A DNA stretch of 64,000 bases from CAKMZU01 sp965248335 (GTDB lineage: Bacteria > Pseudomonadota > Gammaproteobacteria > Pseudomonadales > DT-91), in NCBI GenBank assembly GCA_965248335.1, contig CBDFIY010000001.1, positions 1 to 64,000 on the forward strand. Reading direction: 5' to 3'. Below, one piece after another: positions 35,308 to 44,238 of this stretch (its first letter is position 1; each line of letters opens with the position of its first letter). A model generated the notes under the pieces. The model was given only the letters and a program-made list of their open reading frames with translations, was not told where the DNA came from and made no database searches. The translations under genes and the position numbers were made by a program.

Positions 35308-36390
35308 TTATCTCAACTTCAACGTTGCTAATCCAATTAACACAAGGATCACGGTAATGATCCAAAACCTGACAATCACACGTGGTTCAGGCCAACCTTT
35401 TAATTCAAAGTGATGATGAATAGGTGCCATTCTAAAAATGCGCTTACCTGTCAGCTTAAAAGAAGCCACCTGTAAAATAACCGAAACAGTTTCTAAAACA
35501 AAAATACCGCCCATGATAATAAAGACAATTTCATGGCGTGTGATCACGGCGATTAAAGCCAGCATAGCGCCTAATGCCAACGATCCTACATCGCCCATAA
35601 AAACTTGAGCAGGATAAGTGTTAAACCACAAAAACCCTAAACCAGCACCCACTAAAGCTGTACAGATGACGACAAGTTCGCCAGCACCTTTAATATGAGG
35701 AATATTTAAATATGCTGCAAATTCAACATGCCCAACAAGGTAGGCAATAATAGCCAATGCACAGGCAATCACAACGCTTGGCAAGATGGCTAGCCCATCT
35801 AACCCATCGGTAAGATTAACTGCATTACTAAAGCCCACCACCATAAAATAAGTCAACACGATAAACAAAGGCCCCATATCCCAAGAAAAGCTCTTAAAAA
35901 AAGGAATAAAAAGCTGCGTATCTTGAGGAACTGATGCCGTAAAAAATAAATATAAAGCAGCTAAAAGGCCAAAAACAGACTGCCAAAAATACTTTGTTTT
36001 GGCTGATAAACCTTTCGAGTTTTTCTTTGTCACTTTTTTGAAGTCGTCAATCCACCCAATAGTTGCAAATGCAAAGGTTACAGCTAAAACCAGCCAAATA
36101 TAGGGGTTATCCAAATCCCCCCATAGTAACGTTGTCGTTAATAGCGACATCAAAATCAACATACCGCCCATAGTAGGCGTACCTGATTTACTTAAATGAC
36201 TTTTTGGACCATCATCGCGTATCGCCTGCCCGACTTGCAAATCAGATAATCGGCGAATTAACTTTGGCCCTAGAAATAACGCAAAACTCAATGCTGTTAA
36301 CACACTTAAGATTGCTCTTAACGTAAGGTAATTAAATACCTGAAATGCTGGAATATACTCCGATAGCCAGCCAAAAAATATTAACAACAT
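35308..36390 (-). CDS. mraY: Phospho-MurNAc-pentapeptide transferase MraY
   Basis: Makes lipid I by joining the MurNAc-pentapeptide to undecaprenyl phosphate. An integral membrane enzyme of 360 residues with about ten helices. The Asp-rich GWIDDFKKVTKKNSKGL loop, NAVNLTDGLDGLAI, FMGDVGSLALGAML and the HHHFELKGWPEPRV loop are all intact. It overlaps the end of murF by 10 bp. Confidence 0.97.
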   Translation of the reverse strand: MLLIFFGWLSEYIPAFQVFNYLTLRAILSVLTALSFALFLGPKLIRRLSDLQVGQAIRDDGPKSHLSKSGTPTMGGMLILMSLLTTTLLWGDLDNPYIWLVLAVTFAFATIGWIDDFKKVTKKNSKGLSAKTKYFWQSVFGLLAALYLFFTASVPQDTQLFIPFFKSFSWDMGPLFIVLTYFMVVGFSNAVNLTDGLDGLAILPSVVIACALAIIAYLVGHVEFAAYLNIPHIKGAGELVVICTALVGAGLGFLWFNTYPAQVFMGDVGSLALGAMLALIAVITRHEIVFIIMGGIFVLETVSVILQVASFKLTGKRIFRMAPIHHHFELKGWPEPRVIVRFWIITVILVLIGLATLKLR

Positions 36391-37766
36391 GACATATTAT
36401 CCTTTTTTACTAGCGGCTCAATTAAGGACTCCATTTTCAAATAACGAGACCCTTTTAAAAGCACGACATCATGCGGCTGTAATACTTTTTTTAAAGCTTG
36501 CAACAAATCTTCCTTGTTAAGAAATATTTTAATATCGGCATTAAGTTTCACTGCAGCAGAAATCATCAATGGGCCGGTTACAAAAATTTTATCAATATTT
36601 TGTTCAATGGCGTAGTGCAATATCTCTCGATGAAATTCATCTGATCTTTCGCCAAGCTCCCCCATATCGCCCAGTACTAAAATTCTTCTCCCTGCCTGCA
36701 GGCTTAACACATTAACAGCAGCCTTCATAGATATCGGGTTTGCATTGTAAGTATCGTCAATCAATAATCCATCCCAAGATCCTTCGTACTCACAACTCCG
36801 ACCTTTCATGGTTCCAACTAGACTTAATCCTTTGGCTATGACTGATAGATTATCAACACCTACTGCAATGGCGCATGCCAAAGCGCAGATACTATTCATC
36901 ACGGCATGCTCACCCGGTACGCTAATCGTACAGGGCTGTGACTCCCCACGGTAATGTAAAGAGAAATCTGATTTATTACTCTGAAGGGATAAATCTGAGG
37001 CATACAAATCAGCTGCTGTATTGAGCAGCGAAAAAGTCAACGTTTGCTGTATTTTCTTACATCGATCAAAAAGAAAATCAAAATATTTATCGTCATAATT
37101 CAAGATAGCAAAGCCCGATTTTTTAAGGTACAAATACACTTCACTTTTTGTCTCTGCTATACGTTGCTGGTTACCAAAGATGCCAATATGTGCCACACCC
37201 ACGTTCGTCACCACAGCCACATCAGGTACAGCAAAAGCCATTAGATTTTTTATATCCAAAGGCTTACAAGCGCCCATCTCAACTATCGCAAAGTCACTAT
37301 TTTGGGAAATATTCATCAACGTTAAAGGCAAGCCAAGTTCATTGTTTTGGTTACCTAACGTAAAACTGACATGATGCTCTTGGCCCAATATGGCCACAAG
37401 CATCTCTTTCGTACTGGTCTTACCACAACTGCCCGTTATAGCAATCACCTTGCCTTTAAACGCCCCTCTCGTTGCAAGAGCCAATAGTCGAATGGCAGCT
37501 TCGCATGAAGAAACAACAAGCTGAGGGATGGCAATCGGCTGTTCAGACTCAACCATAGCAAGCTTTGCGCCACTCTTTAAAGCATCCAGCAAGAAATCAT
37601 GACCATCAACGTGTTTACCTTTAAGAGCAATAAACAAGGCCGCCGCGTCTATTTGACGTGTATCAATCACGACTCTGTCAACGTTGCCAGGTAATCTTGT
37701 GCCTTCCGGCAAATAAATCTTGGCGTTTGTGACTTCAATCATGTCACCCACTGAGAGTATCGTCAT
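36381..37766 (-). CDS. murF: UDP-MurNAc-tripeptide--D-Ala-D-Ala ligase
   Basis: Adds the D-Ala-D-Ala dipeptide made by Ddl. 461 residues with the Mur-ligase loop ITGSCGKTSTKEML, FTLGNQNNELGLPLT, and the C-terminal LIDDTYNANPISMKAAVN and LGDMGELGERSDEFHREI blocks. ATG 37766 overlaps the murE stop as ATGA; the end overlaps mraY by 10 bp, so translation is coupled through the three genes. Confidence 0.97.
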   Translation of the reverse strand: MTILSVGDMIEVTNAKIYLPEGTRLPGNVDRVVIDTRQIDAAALFIALKGKHVDGHDFLLDALKSGAKLAMVESEQPIAIPQLVVSSCEAAIRLLALATRGAFKGKVIAITGSCGKTSTKEMLVAILGQEHHVSFTLGNQNNELGLPLTLMNISQNSDFAIVEMGACKPLDIKNLMAFAVPDVAVVTNVGVAHIGIFGNQQRIAETKSEVYLYLKKSGFAILNYDDKYFDFLFDRCKKIQQTLTFSLLNTAADLYASDLSLQSNKSDFSLHYRGESQPCTISVPGEHAVMNSICALACAIAVGVDNLSVIAKGLSLVGTMKGRSCEYEGSWDGLLIDDTYNANPISMKAAVNVLSLQAGRRILVLGDMGELGERSDEFHREILHYAIEQNIDKIFVTGPLMISAAVKLNADIKIFLNKEDLLQALKKVLQPHDVVLLKGSRYLKMESLIEPLVKKDNMSCC

Positions 37767-39232
37767 ACGGAACGACCTCTTGCCTCAATGGCGTGCTTTA
37801 TCACATCGACATCATCAAACGCTGTATAGTTACCATTGATAAGCTGATATTTTTCATGACCTTTACCTGCAACGACCACAATATCTTGCTTGGTCACTCG
37901 TCTGAGCGCCTGTTGAATGGCTTCTTTTCGGTCAATAATGATATCATAAGCATCATCACTCATGCCTTCAGTTATCTCGTTGCAAATACCTATAGGTGAC
38001 TCAGAGCGCGGATTATCTGAAGTAACCCAACAAAAATCGGCGTATTTTTCTGCGATTGCTCCCATTAACGGTCGCTTAGCTTTATCTCTGTCACCGCCAC
38101 AGCCAAATACAACATAGAGATTTTTTGCTTTGTTCATTTTTAAGGTGCTCAATAACCTGTCCAGCGCATCTGGTGTGTGTGCATAATCGACAATCGCCGA
38201 CAGGCCATAAGCATTAGGTACTGATTCAACCCTACCCGTCACTGGTTTAATATCAGAACATCTTGCAATAAGATCTGAGAGCATTGTGCCGCCCTGGTAA
38301 TAAATGACTAAAATGGCGGCTAAAAGATTATATAAATTAAATTCACCAACAAGTGATGTTTTGAAGGGGTGTATTTCACCAGCAATATGTAACAACCCCC
38401 GGTAACCTTGATTAAGTATTCTAATTTCACTGAAGTACGCTTCAGCCTTTGTATTCTTTAAGGAGTAGCGAATAGTATTAACATTTTTCACTGATACTTT
38501 TTCAAGCATGTACTTGGCGGCAGGGTCATCGATATTCACAACACAGGTTTTTAAATTCGACTGTGTAAAAAGCAGGCTCTTCGCTTGTGCATAGCTTTCC
38601 ATATCGCCATGATAATCAAGATGATCTTGCGACAGGTTTGTAAAAACCGCTGTATCGAATTGTAACGCGTTCACGCGCCGTTGTACCAAACCATGCGAAG
38701 AAACCTCCATCGCAACTCGCTGACAATCACGCTTTAATAAATCACTTAGTATCGCATTTGTGCTCAACACATCCGGCGTTGTATTCATTAATGGCGTTAG
38801 CTCATCTTTATACCTCACACCTAATGTGCCAATTGCAGCCACAGGCACCGATAACAATTCACTAAACTGACGAATATAATCACAAACAGAGGTTTTCCCA
38901 TTCGTTCCTGTCACTGCGATCACAGGCATTGAGAGTGATGGGTTTTCGTAAAAAGCTGCCGCCACTTTACCGAGGTTTTCTCTGAGTTCAGGTAGGACAA
39001 CCAAGGTTACTCCTAAATCTAGATTCAACGCTGAATCAGTAACAATCGCGATAGCACCCTTACTCAATGCCTCTTGAATAAAGTAACGACCATCCGTATC
39101 AGCGCCCAGTAAAGCACAAAATAAGTCGTTTTCTTTCACCTCTCGACTATCGAGTGCAATGCCCGTAATTGATAAGTCCGGCCCAATGATATGAGCATTT
39201 TTAATTTGAGAGAAAATATGGGAAAGCTTCAT
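37763..39232 (-). CDS. murE: UDP-MurNAc-L-Ala-D-Glu:meso-DAP ligase
   Basis: Adds the third stem residue. ATG 39232, with GGAG 9 bp upstream (MKLSHIFSQIKNAHIIGPDL), gives 489 residues; the longer frame reads back into ftsI. The P-loop is VTGTNGKTSVCDY, and the DNPRSE motif in TSDNPRSESP marks meso-diaminopimelate specificity, as expected for a Gram-negative. The ftsI stop lies 1 bp before the start; the stop overlaps murF. Confidence 0.97.
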   Translation of the reverse strand: MKLSHIFSQIKNAHIIGPDLSITGIALDSREVKENDLFCALLGADTDGRYFIQEALSKGAIAIVTDSALNLDLGVTLVVLPELRENLGKVAAAFYENPSLSMPVIAVTGTNGKTSVCDYIRQFSELLSVPVAAIGTLGVRYKDELTPLMNTTPDVLSTNAILSDLLKRDCQRVAMEVSSHGLVQRRVNALQFDTAVFTNLSQDHLDYHGDMESYAQAKSLLFTQSNLKTCVVNIDDPAAKYMLEKVSVKNVNTIRYSLKNTKAEAYFSEIRILNQGYRGLLHIAGEIHPFKTSLVGEFNLYNLLAAILVIYYQGGTMLSDLIARCSDIKPVTGRVESVPNAYGLSAIVDYAHTPDALDRLLSTLKMNKAKNLYVVFGCGGDRDKAKRPLMGAIAEKYADFCWVTSDNPRSESPIGICNEITEGMSDDAYDIIIDRKEAIQQALRRVTKQDIVVVAGKGHEKYQLINGNYTAFDDVDVIKHAIEARGRSV

Positions 39233-39233
39233 A

Positions 39234-40940
39234 TCACATTGCTCCCTTTGTCTCTTCAACAAACCGGCTAACCAACAAATCTGGAGGTACTTCCAGCAAA
39301 CGCAAACTACCAGAAACAACGCTGGAGAAAATGGGGGCGGCTACTTCTCCCCCAAAGTATCGACTCCCTTTTGGATCTTTAATGGAAACCACAACAGTAA
39401 TTTTTGGGTTGTCTATAGGAGCCATACCAGCAAATAAGGATACGTATTTTAATTCATAACCTGCTTTCCCCACCATATGCGCCGTACCGGTTTTCCCTCC
39501 AACACTATAAGCGGACGTTCTTGCTCTTTTCCCTGTGCCATGTATACCCGTTACAGTTTCCAGCATGTTTCTTACATCTCTAGCTACCTGCGGCTCCACG
39601 ACCTGCTTGTATATAGGCTCCTCGTTTAATCTTAACAAACTCACAGGATATGATTTCCCTCCCGCAGCAACGACAGAATACGCCTTTGCAAGCTGAAGAC
39701 TATTCACCGTAAGCCCATAACCATAAGACAAGGCGGCACGCTCAATTTTACTCCAGTAAATATCATGAGGGACATACCCTCCACTCTCTCCCGGTATACC
39801 CGTACCAATGAACTGACCCAACCCCAAACGATTAAGCATTAACGGGATATCCAGTGGGTCTAGGGTGAGTGCCAACTTGCTCATACCTACTTGGCTCGAT
39901 TTAGTAATAATTTTTGTCACCGACATACGCCCATAATCAACAGGGTCAATAAGCGTTTTCTTTCCCAGCTTAATGTAACCAGGGTGCGTATTAATAATAT
40001 CTGAAGGGCTATACTTCCCGCTTTCCAGAACAGCAAGCATCGATAACGGCTTTATTGTTGAAGCCGGCTCAAAAACATCAGTAATTGCACGATTCTTTAC
40101 ATGCGTCATATCAATGTTTGAGCGGTCATTAGGGTTAAATGCTGGCTGACTCACCATTGCAAGCACTTCACCTGTTTCATTATCTAAAACAACGATAGAT
40201 CCTGATGCAGCACGATGATGAACAACGGCAGTTTTTAACTCTTTATAAGCAAGAAACTGCAGGCGTAAATCAATGCTTAACGCCACATCGCTGCCAGCTT
40301 TTGGATCCAAGGGCTGGCCTAGCACTTTAATGGTTCTTTGATATAAATCCTGAACGACCCTTTTATGACCATCGGTACCCGTTAACCAATCATTATACGC
40401 ATACTCCACGCCTTCAAGACCAAGGCCCTCCCTGTTTGTATAACCCAATAAATTAGCAGTTACTTCACCGGCAGGATAAAATCGACGATACTCAGAGTCT
40501 CTATAAACACCATTAATACCTAAAGCGTCTACATCATCTGCATCGTAAGGTGCCACCCCCTTTTTAAGGTACACGAATCGTTTTTCCTGATAGCGTGCCA
40601 ATTTGTCTTTAATTTCAATCTCATCTTCTTCCAAAATGGCAGCTAATGCCTCGAGCTGATCATCAGTGGCGTCAAAAAATTTAGGATCTACCCAAATACT
40701 CACCACTGGCGTACTAATCGCTAAAGGCACACCGCGACGATCAGTAATCATCCCTCTGTGCGCTTCTATCACCTCCGTCCTAACCGTTCGGTTATCGCCT
40801 TGTCGCTTTAGGAAACCTGCCCCGTAATGAAAATCAAAAACCTGTAACATGAGCATTCTTAAAAGCAAAGCAATACCAAAAGCAGCCAACACAGCTGCCA
40901 CCGATATAAAACGCCAGTTGCTTTTAATAATACTTATCAT
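39234..40940 (-). CDS. ftsI: Septal transpeptidase FtsI (PBP3)
   Basis: Cross-links septal peptidoglycan together with FtsW. 568 residues: one N-terminal membrane helix (SVAAVLAAFGIALLLRMLML), a pedestal/dimerisation domain, and the transpeptidase domain with FEPASTIKPL (active-site Ser in S-x-x-K) and VGGKTGTAHM (KTG motif). The second motif reads KSSQVGMSK, SSQ where E. coli has SSN. The stop lies 1 bp before murE and the start overlaps ftsL by 4 bp. Confidence 0.96.
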   Translation of the reverse strand: MISIIKSNWRFISVAAVLAAFGIALLLRMLMLQVFDFHYGAGFLKRQGDNRTVRTEVIEAHRGMITDRRGVPLAISTPVVSIWVDPKFFDATDDQLEALAAILEEDEIEIKDKLARYQEKRFVYLKKGVAPYDADDVDALGINGVYRDSEYRRFYPAGEVTANLLGYTNREGLGLEGVEYAYNDWLTGTDGHKRVVQDLYQRTIKVLGQPLDPKAGSDVALSIDLRLQFLAYKELKTAVVHHRAASGSIVVLDNETGEVLAMVSQPAFNPNDRSNIDMTHVKNRAITDVFEPASTIKPLSMLAVLESGKYSPSDIINTHPGYIKLGKKTLIDPVDYGRMSVTKIITKSSQVGMSKLALTLDPLDIPLMLNRLGLGQFIGTGIPGESGGYVPHDIYWSKIERAALSYGYGLTVNSLQLAKAYSVVAAGGKSYPVSLLRLNEEPIYKQVVEPQVARDVRNMLETVTGIHGTGKRARTSAYSVGGKTGTAHMVGKAGYELKYVSLFAGMAPIDNPKITVVVSIKDPKGSRYFGGEVAAPIFSSVVSGSLRLLEVPPDLLVSRFVEETKGAM

Positions 40941-41209
40941 AGTTTTCGACGAATGATCTCAATCCGTTTACCTTGTGGCTCCACCATACCTAATTTGTGA
41001 ACAGCGATACCTTGCAATCTTGAATAAGATGCTAAAGTGTGTTTTTCAATAATCAACTGCCCCCACTCAACATCGAGACGATAGGACTTTTCAATGAGCG
41101 CCTGCCAAGTAATAAAAGAAGCGCGTGCCTGAAATGACGTATATACAACACCCATAGCTGACAATAAAATGCCAATAAAAAGCAGCAAGGTTAACTTCGC
41201 GCTATGCAT
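40937..41209 (-). CDS. ftsL: Divisome protein FtsL
   Basis: A 90-residue bitopic protein with one membrane helix (LTLLLFIGILLSAMGVVYTS) and a periplasmic leucine-zipper-like segment (about 27-75, WQALIEKSYRLDVEWGQLII) that would pair with FtsB and FtsQ. Sequence identity in the family is low; the position between rsmH and ftsI and the topology make the call. It overlaps rsmH by 8 bp and ftsI by 4 bp. Confidence 0.92.
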   Translation of the reverse strand: MHSAKLTLLLFIGILLSAMGVVYTSFQARASFITWQALIEKSYRLDVEWGQLIIEKHTLASYSRLQGIAVHKLGMVEPQGKRIEIIRRKL

Positions 41210-42134
41210 TGCCCGCTACCTTTTCCGCCACCCTTAATATCGCGCTTCTGGCACGAATATTATTTTCACTCTCATGCACTGATGGCTTAACCGCTTTAGA
41301 TGCGCTAATAAAATGTGCATCCCTTTTGATATAAATCAACGGAATATTTCTTGGTACAACAGGACCTTTTTCTTGCGCCTTGATAAACTTCTTTATCAGC
41401 CTATCTTCAAGGGAGTGAAAGCTGATCACAACTAACCGGCCGCCCACTTTCAAAACAGACAAAACATCGGACAGCAACGCCTCAAGGTCGCCTAATTCAT
41501 TGTTGACATGTATACGAATAGCCTGAAAGCTACGCGTTGCCGGATGTTTTTTCTGATGAAATTTTCGCGGAATAATCGCTGCAATAAAATCTGCTAGGTC
41601 CAACGTCCGTGTAAACGCTTTGATTTCACGCCTTTCTATAATTTTTTTGGCTATCAACCTCGCAAAACGCTCTTCACCAAAGGTATTCAATACCCAACTT
41701 ATATCTTGCAGAGTGGCTCGATTTAACCAATCAGCAGCTGACTCTCCTTGTTCATTATCCATACGCATATCCAGCGGGCCATCTTGCTTAAAGCTAAATC
41801 CACGATCAGCTGTGTCAATCTGCGGCGATGACACCCCTAAATCTAATAAAACACCACTAATTTTTCCACGCATATCAGCGGCATCAACCTGCCTGACGAT
41901 ATCTGTAAAAGAGGCATGAAAGGGTGTAAACCTTATGTCTTCCCCAAATAAAACAGCCGCATGCCTGATCGCTTCTTTATCTTTGTCAAAACCCCATAAG
42001 CGGCCTTTCTCTGAAAGTTTTTTAACTATCTCTGTACTATGACCACCTCGACCAAAGGTACCATCTATATATGTACCTTCAGCGTCTATAGCTAAAGCAT
42101 CTATTGCCTCATGTAGCAAAACCGATTCGTGCAT
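41202..42134 (-). CDS. rsmH: 16S rRNA (cytosine-1402-N4)-methyltransferase
   Basis: SAM-dependent enzyme that methylates C1402 in the decoding centre; RsmI, also in this window, modifies the same nucleotide. 310 residues: MHESVLLHEAIDALAI, the SAM loop DGTFGRGGHSTEIVKKL, LLDLGVSSPQIDTADRGFSF and VISFHSLEDRLIKKF are all as in the family. It lies 8 bp after mraZ and overlaps ftsL by 8 bp. Confidence 0.97.
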   Translation of the reverse strand: MHESVLLHEAIDALAIDAEGTYIDGTFGRGGHSTEIVKKLSEKGRLWGFDKDKEAIRHAAVLFGEDIRFTPFHASFTDIVRQVDAADMRGKISGVLLDLGVSSPQIDTADRGFSFKQDGPLDMRMDNEQGESAADWLNRATLQDISWVLNTFGEERFARLIAKKIIERREIKAFTRTLDLADFIAAIIPRKFHQKKHPATRSFQAIRIHVNNELGDLEALLSDVLSVLKVGGRLVVISFHSLEDRLIKKFIKAQEKGPVVPRNIPLIYIKRDAHFISASKAVKPSVHESENNIRARSAILRVAEKVAGNA

Positions 42135-42142
42135 AACAACCC

Positions 42143-42604
42143 CTACAGAACGATATCCTGAATATCCGCTGGAATCTCTAAATCACCATTCAACGCATCA
42201 GAAATTGCCTGCTCTGTCTCTTGCGCCCAAAGTTCATCACTCCATAACTCAAACTTACTTCCCTGACCAACAAGTACGAGCTTCTTTTGTAACTGAGCAT
42301 AATCACGCAACGCTACAGGCAATAAAAGTCGGCCATTATTATCAAGTTCAATTTCACTGGCGTAACCTAGCATCAAACGCTGCAAGCGCCGAGACGAGGC
42401 GTTCAGCGCTGGCAAATTCTGAAGTTTTTTCTCAATGATTAACCAAGCTTCTAACGGATAAATCAACAAGCAGCGGGACTGAATATCAATTGTGGCAATT
42501 AATTGTTTTGCGGCGTCTAAAGCGAAGGCATCACGATACCGAGTCGGCATAGCAAGCCGTCCCTTTGTATCCATATTGATGTTATGAATGCCTCGAAAAA
42601 CCAT
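42143..42604 (-). CDS. mraZ: MraZ, regulator of the dcw cluster
   Basis: A 153-residue double AbrB-like (SpoVT/MraZ) protein that forms rings and represses its own promoter in E. coli. The two repeats are visible as GIHNINMDTKGRLAMPTRYR (near residue 5) and ASEIELDNNGRLLLPVALRD (near 80). It is the first gene of the minus-strand dcw cluster. Three MraZ-box repeats lie 25 to 50 bp upstream of its ATG, downstream of a good -10, so autorepression is likely conserved. Confidence 0.96.
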   Translation of the reverse strand: MVFRGIHNINMDTKGRLAMPTRYRDAFALDAAKQLIATIDIQSRCLLIYPLEAWLIIEKKLQNLPALNASSRRLQRLMLGYASEIELDNNGRLLLPVALRDYAQLQKKLVLVGQGSKFELWSDELWAQETEQAISDALNGDLEIPADIQDIVL

Positions 42605-42629
42605 AAAACCCTAAAATTTTCCAATCTCG

Positions 42630-42654
42630 CCACTTTTACCCACTTTAAACCACT
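42630..42654 (-). promoter_or_regulatory. MraZ operator: three AGTGG repeats at 10-bp spacing
   Basis: On the minus strand AGTGG occurs at exact 10-bp intervals (plus-strand CCACT at 42630, 42640 and 42650). A degenerate fourth copy (TTGGA) follows at the same phase. MraZ binds such G-rich direct repeats on one DNA face. The array is downstream of the -10 and upstream of the ribosome site, well placed to block transcription. Confidence 0.85.
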
Positions 42655-42661
42655 TATGCAC

Positions 42662-42690
42662 ACTATAGGAACTTAAACAACGATATTCAA
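42662..42690 (-). promoter_or_regulatory. Main dcw cluster promoter
   Basis: Minus strand: -35 TTGAAT (42685-42690), 17-bp spacer, -10 TATAGT (42662-42667). Transcription would begin near the MraZ boxes. This is the best match to sigma-70 in the gap between rnpB and mraZ and is the likely main promoter of the division cluster. Confidence 0.75.
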
Positions 42691-42852
42691 CCTTTTTCAA
42701 AGTAAATGAACAGCTACGTCTTTGAAAAAACAGTCACTTACTTTGGAGGTAAACAAAAAAAACGCATATATACAGAAGACTAAGTGTAAAAGCTGAGACT
42801 GTGGTTAACATTTGAATTAAGGATGAAAAAATATCGATAACCAAGAAGAGAT

Positions 42853-43348
42853 AAGTGAGCTGGTCGATAAGCCGGGTTCTGTCGCGGACAATCATTCATC
42901 TAGCGCAAGCGTCACCGTTTGCGTCAAGCAACCTACCCGAACCCAGTGCGGGTCACACCAATGGGTTCCTATTTGGTCTTGCTCCAAGCGGGGTTTACCA
43001 TGCCACGAATAGTCACCTATCGCGCGGTGCGCTCTTACCGCACCATTTCAACCTTACCGGCACCAAGGCGCGTTCTTAATACTGCGATAACACACAGCGT
43101 GACATTATCACCTAAGCCAAGAAAATCACATCCACATAAAATAGGGAATTCAATTTTTTCGAAGCATTAAGAACGCACCTTGACACGTAGGCGGTATATT
43201 TTCTGCTGCACTTTCCGTAGGCTTTCGCCCCCCAGGCGTTACCTGGCACTTTACCCTGCGGAGCCCGGACTTTCCTCTCCCAAACAACATTTTCTTAAGA
43301 AGTAAAAGAAAATACCATGTGGCAGCGATTGCCTGACCAGCTCAGCTG
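42853..43348 (-). ncRNA. rnpB: RNase P RNA, type A, with enlarged P12
   Basis: The catalytic RNA that trims tRNA 5' ends. On the minus strand it shows GAGGAAAGTCCGGGCTCC (P4 5' strand), GCCAGGTAACGCCTGG (P8), GGTGCGGTAAGAGCGCACC (P13), CCAAATAGG and AGAACCCGGCTTATCGACC at the 3' end. P1 is formed by GAGCTGGTC with GACCAGCTC. At about 496 nt it is longer than the 377-nt E. coli RNA. The excess is in P12, a 16-bp arm (AAGG-GCGTTCTTAAT) capped by about 85 nt of AT-rich sequence. A GATAAT -10 lies just upstream (43354-43359). Ends are estimated from P1. Confidence 0.95.
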
Positions 43349-43361
43349 CGGATATTATCAT

Positions 43362-44204
43362 TTAACGCCCCGCTTTTAAATCTAAAATATAATCATAGAC
43401 CGACTTTTTAGAACAATTAAAATGGGCAGCAACGATATTGCTGGCTTTTTTGGGAGGTAATTCCTCGGCTAGCAAGGCTGCTAGAGACATGCAGCTTTCA
43501 GAAAGCACCTCTACTTTCACCTTCTTTAAACCATCCACGACAACGACAATCTCACCTTTCTGCTGATTAGCATCACTGACCACCCAATTATAAAGTGCTT
43601 TTAAAGGCAGTTTCTTAACCGTCTCAAAAGTTTTGGTTAACTCGCGAGCAAGTACTGCTTGCCTCTCAGGGCCGTAAACCTCAAGCATTGTCCTTATTGA
43701 TGCTACAATCCGATGCGGTGCCTCATAAAAAATTTGCGTTTGGGAGGCCTCCTTCAAGCGCTCAAGACAAGAACGACGCCCCGATTCTTTAGCCGGTAAA
43801 AACCCCTCAAAACTAAACCGATCAGAAGGAAGACCTGAAACGGTCAAAGCTGCAACAAATGCACAAGCACCAGGCACCGGCACTACACCAACCCCTTTTT
43901 CGTGTGCTTTTTTCACTAGCGTAAAACCCGGATCTGAAACCAGCGGTGTTCCTGCATCTGAAATCAAAGCAATACTTTCACCTCCTACAACACGATCCAT
44001 CAATATTTCTGCATGTTTTTCATCGCTATACTCATGGTAAGCCACCATAGGTGTCGTTATACCGAAATGATTTAACAGCCGCTTACTGTGCCGTGTATCC
44101 TCCGCAGCAATCAAATTAACATCCGCAAGAACCTGTTTGCCACGATCAGACATATCATTTAAATTACCAATTGGCGTTGACACAATATACAATGCTGATC
44201 TCAT
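43362..44204 (-). CDS. rsmI: 16S rRNA (cytidine-1402-2'-O)-methyltransferase
   Basis: SAM-dependent 2'-O methylation of C1402, next to the RsmH site. ATG 44204 (MRSALYIVSTPIGNLNDMSD) gives 280 residues, with a GGAT ribosome site; the longer upstream frame overlaps lpoA and is rejected. Family blocks AAEDTRHSKRLLNHFGI, ALISDAGTPLVSDPGF and VPVPGACAFVAALTVSGLPS are intact. It is divergent from lpoA with only 34 bp between starts, so the promoters must overlap each other's 5' ends. Its 3' end abuts rnpB and hosts the rnpB promoter. Confidence 0.96.
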   Translation of the reverse strand: MRSALYIVSTPIGNLNDMSDRGKQVLADVNLIAAEDTRHSKRLLNHFGITTPMVAYHEYSDEKHAEILMDRVVGGESIALISDAGTPLVSDPGFTLVKKAHEKGVGVVPVPGACAFVAALTVSGLPSDRFSFEGFLPAKESGRRSCLERLKEASQTQIFYEAPHRIVASIRTMLEVYGPERQAVLARELTKTFETVKKLPLKALYNWVVSDANQQKGEIVVVVDGLKKVKVEVLSESCMSLAALLAEELPPKKASNIVAAHFNCSKKSVYDYILDLKAGR

Positions 44205-44238
44205 TTTATTTATCCGGTTTATTATCAGGCCACATACC

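Noticed and set aside
42855..43170. Two overlapping plus-strand ORFs
   Set aside because: They lie antisense to the RNase P RNA gene and show no protein-like features.
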